DNA of 9,354 bases from JALQUL01 sp964556425 (GTDB lineage Bacteria; Pseudomonadota; Gammaproteobacteria; Burkholderiales; Burkholderiaceae_C), in assembly GCA_964556425.1 (NCBI GenBank), contig CAZKWC010000091.1, positions 1-9,354 of the forward strand. Direction: 5' to 3'. The notes under the pieces were generated by a model, which saw nothing but the letters and a program-made list of their open reading frames with translations, was not told the DNA's origin and searched no databases. Shown here one piece after another: positions 5,873 through 9,354 of the stretch. The translations under genes and the position numbers were made by a program. The first letter of the stretch is position 1. Every line of letters begins with the position of its first letter.

Positions 5873-7396
5873 TTAATGCGCATCGGCCTGCTTGGCTGCT
5901 GCAATTGCATCTCGGTTATCAGCGTTGGCGCCATTAAAGAACAGGTTAAGTAGCACAGCACTTAGCGAGGCCAACAAAATACCTGACTCTATTAATGGAT
6001 GCAAGCCATGTGGGAACCATTGCATATAGCGCGGTGCAATTAATGGAATCATGCCAATACCAATAGATACCGCCACAATAAAAAGGTTGTTGCGGTTGCG
6101 TTGGTAATCTACCGAACTCAAGATACGAATACCAGTAGCGGCTACCATACCAAACATGACAAGACCAGCGCCACCTAGTACAAAGGTGGGCAATGATTCA
6201 ACTAGAGCCGCCATCTTGGGCAACAAGCCCAGCAACAGTAAGATGGCACCAGCCGCCACGCAGACAAAACGGCTCTTAATGCCAGTCACACCTACAAGGC
6301 CCACATTTTGCGAGAAGCTTGTGTAGGGAAAGGTGTTAAAAATGCCGCCAATAAGTGTGCCCAAGCCGTCCACCCTCAAGCCGGCAGACAACTGTTTTTG
6401 ATCAATCTTTTTACCCGTTAAATCAGAGAGCGCCAAAAACATGCCGGTCGATTCAATCATCACTACAATCATCACCAAAGACATGGTCAAGATGAGTATG
6501 GGATCAAATACAGGAGTGGCGATTTCAAATGGCAAGACTAAATCAAACCAATTGGCATTGGCCACCTTGTCAAAATTCATATAACCCATTGCAGTGGCAA
6601 TTACAGCAGCCACTACGATGCCTAATAACACCGAAATATTAGCGATAAAACCACGAGCATATTTGGCAATCAACATAATCGAGACCAAAGATATTGCTGC
6701 AATAGCGATGTGTGGCAACTGAGCATATTTAGGGTTGGGCACTGTACCCACTAATGTAAGGCCAGGTGGTATAGCGGGCACAGATGCCACAGCAGCAGCA
6801 CTGGCATTCGCAATTGGCTGCACGGCTGCGCCAGCCATGCTCTTGATAGTGGCTAGCCACTGTGCATGCTCGGGGTTCACAATTTGTGGTGCGGTAGGAC
6901 CTGCTGGCACACCAAAAATCCAGTTAATGCCAACACGCATTAAGCTAATACCAATGACCGCAATAATAGTGCCGGTTACCACCGGTGGAAAAAAGCGAAG
7001 CATGCGACTGATTACTGGCGCCAGCAACATCGAGATGACCCCAGCACCAATAATGGCACCAAAAATTAGGCCAGCTCCTTCTACGCCAGGTTTAGCATTA
7101 GCCATAGCGACCATAGGAGCCACTGCCGCAAAAGTGACGCCCATCATGACGGGCAATTTAATACCCAACCATTGGGTGGCACCAAACGCTTGAATAAGAG
7201 TGACTAGGCCACAGCAGAATAAATCGGCCTGTATCAGCATAGTGACCTGCTCGGGACTTAGCTTGAGGGCTCGACCAATAATTAAGGGCACAGCTACAGC
7301 CCCTGCATACATTACCAGCACATGTTGCAGCCCCAGCGCGGTGAGCTTGCCAGCTGGCAGTCGCTCGTCTACTGGGTGAACAGTTGAAACATTCAT
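5873..7396 (-). CDS. NCS2-family purine permease (xanthine/urate type)
   Basis: 507 residues from the ATG at 7396; AGGAG lies 6 nt before it, whereas the ATG at 7402 touches the AGGAG and is too close. It is an inner-membrane nucleobase:cation symporter with 12 or more hydrophobic segments. NCS2 landmarks: G-L-Q-H-V-L-V-M-Y-A-G near the N-terminus (His25), E-S-T-G-M-F-L-A-L (Glu315), R-V-D-G-L-G-T (Asp343) and S-Q-N-V-G-L-V-G-V-T-G (Gln363, Asn364). The E-S-T-G-M form resembles urate/xanthine transporters such as YgfU/UacT more than UraA; the exact substrate is not certain. About residues 162-228 form an unusual Ala/Pro-rich insertion. The gene lies 158 bp after ggt and has its own upstream dyads and downstream terminator, so it is probably a separate unit. 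Confidence 0.9.
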   Translation of the reverse strand: MNVSTVHPVDERLPAGKLTALGLQHVLVMYAGAVAVPLIIGRALKLSPEQVTMLIQADLFCCGLVTLIQAFGATQWLGIKLPVMMGVTFAAVAPMVAMANAKPGVEGAGLIFGAIIGAGVISMLLAPVISRMLRFFPPVVTGTIIAVIGISLMRVGINWIFGVPAGPTAPQIVNPEHAQWLATIKSMAGAAVQPIANASAAAVASVPAIPPGLTLVGTVPNPKYAQLPHIAIAAISLVSIMLIAKYARGFIANISVLLGIVVAAVIATAMGYMNFDKVANANWFDLVLPFEIATPVFDPILILTMSLVMIVVMIESTGMFLALSDLTGKKIDQKQLSAGLRVDGLGTLIGGIFNTFPYTSFSQNVGLVGVTGIKSRFVCVAAGAILLLLGLLPKMAALVESLPTFVLGGAGLVMFGMVAATGIRILSSVDYQRNRNNLFIVAVSIGIGMIPLIAPRYMQWFPHGLHPLIESGILLASLSAVLLNLFFNGANADNRDAIAAAKQADAH

Positions 7397-7402
7397 CGTC
7401 AT

Positions 7403-7407
7403 CTCCT
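7403..7407 (-). promoter_or_regulatory. Ribosome binding site that decides the permease start
   Basis: AGGAG on the minus strand directly abuts the ATG at 7402 but is 6 nt from the in-frame ATG at 7396. The second Met is therefore the better start. Confidence 0.75.
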
Positions 7408-7445
7408 GGTTGGTTAGATTTTCAAAATTCAGGCATTGCTACTAT

Positions 7446-7469
7446 TTGTGCACACAAGTGTATACACTT
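7446..7469 (-). promoter_or_regulatory. Two overlapping dyads upstream of the purine permease, candidate GntR-type operator
   Basis: TTGTG-N2-CACAA (7446-7457) overlaps by 2 bp a perfect 14-bp palindrome AAGTGTATACACTT (7456-7469). The centres are 11 bp apart, about one helical turn. The TGTATACA core resembles sites of GntR/FCD-type regulators. The pair lies 50-73 bp before the permease start and could overlap a TATACA -10 box. The regulator is not in the window. Confidence 0.5.
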
Positions 7470-7502
7470 CATTCCAAAACAAACCGAGGATTAACCCTGA
7501 GC

Positions 7503-7544
7503 CAAGCCCTGCCATGCTTGCAACTTAGGCTGGGCTTGTTTTTT
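7503..7544 (+). terminator. Hairpin with T-run on the plus strand, between ggt and the permease
   Basis: CAAGCCC (7503-7509) pairs with GGGCTTG (7532-7538), followed inward by a T-T mismatch and GCC/GGC. On the plus strand six T follow immediately. On the minus strand, the direction of ggt, there is no T-run after the stem. It therefore looks like a plus-strand terminator that would stop antisense transcription entering ggt, or a pause hairpin at the ggt end. Confidence 0.5.
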
Positions 7545-7554
7545 GGGGTAGTTC

Positions 7555-9354
7555 TTAGTCGCCTAAGACTACGCCCTCTCGCCTTGGGTCTGCACCGCCA
7601 AACCAGCCTAATTGGCTAGCAGGCTGGATATTTAAATCGGCACGACCAATGGCTTGCAGGCCGCTGACCATAACGCTTTCACGTACATCGTGCCCATACG
7701 ACTTGAGTTTTTCTATTGTTGTTACTGGAAAACGTTTTTCTTCTAACAGGGTGGGAGCACCCAAAGCTGCAAAATTTGGGAGATTGATGGCTTGCTGGGC
7801 GTTTTGCCTCCAATTGAGCATTCCATAAAGTGTTTTGGCAGTGAAGTGAATAATAAGTGCACCCCCAGGACTGCCGCCAGTAAGCACTACTTGACCTGTG
7901 GCTTTGTCAAAAACCAAGGTGGGGCTCATAGAACTGCGAGGCCGTTTATTGGGCTGAACTCGGTTAGCAGTGAGTTGGCCTGTTGCATCTTTGGGGTTGA
8001 AATTAAAGTCAGTTAGTTCGTTATTTAACAAAAAGCCGCCAGGGGCTTTAGGGTCTAGCGGATTGACCATTTGGCGAGAACCAAATGCCGCCTCAATTGT
8101 GGTGGTCATAGACAAGGCGTTTCCGTATCCATCCACAATACTGATGTGACTGGTGCCATATTCTGGCTGTTCGGACGCTGGGCCAAAAGCTTGTTGAATG
8201 CCCAAGGGGTTGCCCGGTTTGGCTAAGCCTTTCATACTGGTGTTGCCAATTAACCTGGCACGCTCGGAGAGGTAAACAGGATCGAGCAAACTATTCCATG
8301 CCCCACCCAACTTACCATCAGGTGCCGGTACAAAGTCTGGGTCACCTAAATACTGAGCACGATCGGCAAAAGCGAGCCGACTCGATTCGGTGTAAAGATG
8401 CAACCAGTCGGCAGTGGGTAAACCTTGAGTGTCTAAGTTAAAGCTAGCAGCAGGGGTGTGCGATAACTGCCCTAGAATTTGCCCCACTGCTATCATGCCA
8501 GAAGAAGGGGGTGGCATACCACAAATGGCGTAAATCTTGCCGGTGCTGGCGCTGTAATCCAGACAAATGGGCGGGCGTTCTTTCGCTTGATATTGTGCCA
8601 AATCCTGCATACTTAAAGTGCCTGGATTGCTGGAATGACTTTGCACTTTGCCCACTATTGCCTGTGCAATTGGCCCTTGATGCAGGGCGGTACTACCTTG
8701 GATGGCTAGTTGTTTGAGGACCTCTGCATAAGCAGGGTTGCGTAGCAAATAACCCACTGGCAGGGCCTGACCATTAGGCAAATAAAAATAAGCCTTAGCT
8801 ACAGGGTCTTTTTTGAGATGCAAATCGGCTGCAATCAAGGCATGCAAACGAGGACTGACGCTAAAGCCCTCGTTGGCCAACATAATAGCGGGCTGAAACA
8901 AGCTTGCCCAAGGTAATTTGCCATGTTGACGGTGCGCCATTTCTAGCATACGCAGCGTGCCAGGCACACCCACCGAACGACCGCCCACCACCGCATCATC
9001 AAAACCCATGGGTTTGCCGTCTTTCATGAATAGGTTTTCGGTGACTGCTGACGGGGCAGTTTCACGCCCATCATAGGCCTGAATTTTTTGTCCATTGTGA
9101 TGCAGCAAAAAAGCCCCGCCGCCAATGCCACTTGATTGAGGCTCTACCAAACCAAGGACTAATTGCACAGCTATCGCAGCATCGACTGCACTACCCCCTG
9201 CTTTAAGGACTTGGTAACCGGCATCGGTGGCTAAAGGGTTGGCGGCTGCCACTGCAAAATTGCGTGTAGCCCAGCCTGGTTTAGCTGTAATACCAGAGGC
9301 GGCTTCGGGCTGATCTTTTTGTGTAAATGACTGGTTAAAGGGCTGGTAGGTAAA
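7555..9354 (-). CDS. ggt: Gamma-glutamyltranspeptidase, 5' end outside the window
   Basis: The frame is open to the last base, giving about 599 visible residues; the start and any signal peptide lie beyond 9354. A GTG at 9252 is not the start, since F-A-V-A-A-A-N-P-L-A-T spans it and is family sequence. Landmarks in visible numbering: Arg97 (D-G-R-E-T-A-P), which binds the gamma-glutamyl group; catalytic Thr401 (E-Y-G-T-S-H, codon 8152-8154), the nucleophile exposed by self-cleavage into large and small subunits; N-N-E-L-T-D-F; the S-S-M-S-P-T segment; and G-G-S-P-G-G in the small subunit. The enzyme hydrolyses or transfers the gamma-glutamyl group of glutathione and related compounds, normally in the periplasm. 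A lid-loop region before S-S-M-S-P appears present, as in the E. coli enzyme. The gene looks intact as far as seen. Confidence 0.95.
   Translation of the reverse strand, partial: FTYQPFNQSFTQKDQPEAASGITAKPGWATRNFAVAAANPLATDAGYQVLKAGGSAVDAAIAVQLVLGLVEPQSSGIGGGAFLLHHNGQKIQAYDGRETAPSAVTENLFMKDGKPMGFDDAVVGGRSVGVPGTLRMLEMAHRQHGKLPWASLFQPAIMLANEGFSVSPRLHALIAADLHLKKDPVAKAYFYLPNGQALPVGYLLRNPAYAEVLKQLAIQGSTALHQGPIAQAIVGKVQSHSSNPGTLSMQDLAQYQAKERPPICLDYSASTGKIYAICGMPPPSSGMIAVGQILGQLSHTPAASFNLDTQGLPTADWLHLYTESSRLAFADRAQYLGDPDFVPAPDGKLGGAWNSLLDPVYLSERARLIGNTSMKGLAKPGNPLGIQQAFGPASEQPEYGTSHISIVDGYGNALSMTTTIEAAFGSRQMVNPLDPKAPGGFLLNNELTDFNFNPKDATGQLTANRVQPNKRPRSSMSPTLVFDKATGQVVLTGGSPGGALIIHFTAKTLYGMLNWRQNAQQAINLPNFAALGAPTLLEEKRFPVTTIEKLKSYGHDVRESVMVSGLQAIGRADLNIQPASQLGWFGGADPRREGVVLGD

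Noticed and set aside
6735..7193. 152-codon plus-strand open frame, rich in Ala, Pro, Thr and Ile
   Set aside because: It lies wholly antisense to the well-supported purine permease and its composition is what the complement of a hydrophobic membrane gene yields. No ribosome site or family match.
7410..7619. Plus-strand open frame across the ggt-permease gap
   Set aside because: It crosses the palindromes and a strong terminator hairpin and runs antisense into the end of ggt; no recognisable domain.
9250..9252. GTG as the start codon of the transpeptidase
   Set aside because: The frame continues upstream to the window edge with sequence typical of the mature N-terminal region, so the gene is cut by the window rather than starting here.
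1..9354. CRISPR array, tRNA, rRNA, complete insertion sequence or phage genes
   Set aside because: No regularly spaced repeats, no cloverleaf-like or rRNA-like segments and no transposase, integrase or capsid-like frames were seen on either strand.

Overview
The window looks like an ordinary chromosomal stretch of a moderately low-GC proteobacterium, most likely a betaproteobacterium of the Burkholderiales (Polynucleobacter-like). That placement is inferred from gene content, moderate base composition and the style of the zinc and purine transport genes; no rRNA or other marker is present to prove it. Nearly everything is on the minus strand. The exception is the 3' part of an AT-rich glyoxalase/PhnB-like gene at the left edge.

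Layout, left to right: (1) 1-393, end of a plus-strand VOC/PhnB-like gene. (2) 394-542, a 149-bp element bounded by perfect 14-bp inverted repeats that resemble IS5-type ends (MITE-like), lying between two convergent transcription units. (3) 576-3361, a four-gene minus-strand operon with overlapping junctions: a 65-residue membrane peptide of unknown function, then znuC (ATPase), znuB (permease) and znuA (zinc-binding protein with a His-rich loop). It is preceded by a pair of strong dyad operators (3384-3429), probably Zur sites. (4) 3430-3867, mostly non-coding: the znu promoter region, a rho-independent terminator for the unit to its right, and a doubtful small ORF. (5) 3868-4547, a FitAB-type (VapBC family) toxin-antitoxin pair with an inverted repeat flanking its -10 box. 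(6) 4739-5677, a protein made of two tandem SRPBCC/AHSA1 domains. (7) 5873-7396, an NCS2-family purine (xanthine/urate type) permease with a terminator after it and two overlapping dyads before it. (8) 7555 to the right edge, most of a gamma-glutamyltranspeptidase gene whose N-terminus lies outside the window.

Functionally, the znu genes form one zinc-import system: ZnuA captures zinc in the periplasm, ZnuB carries it across the inner membrane and ZnuC powers the step. The FitAB pair is self-contained and probably autoregulated. The SRPBCC protein, the purine permease and the transpeptidase show no clear functional link beyond sharing a strand. I see no complete insertion sequence, CRISPR array, tRNA, rRNA or phage gene. 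The points most worth a second look are the double operator and unnamed small membrane peptide of the znu operon, the double dyad before the purine permease, and an Ala/Pro-rich insertion within that permease.
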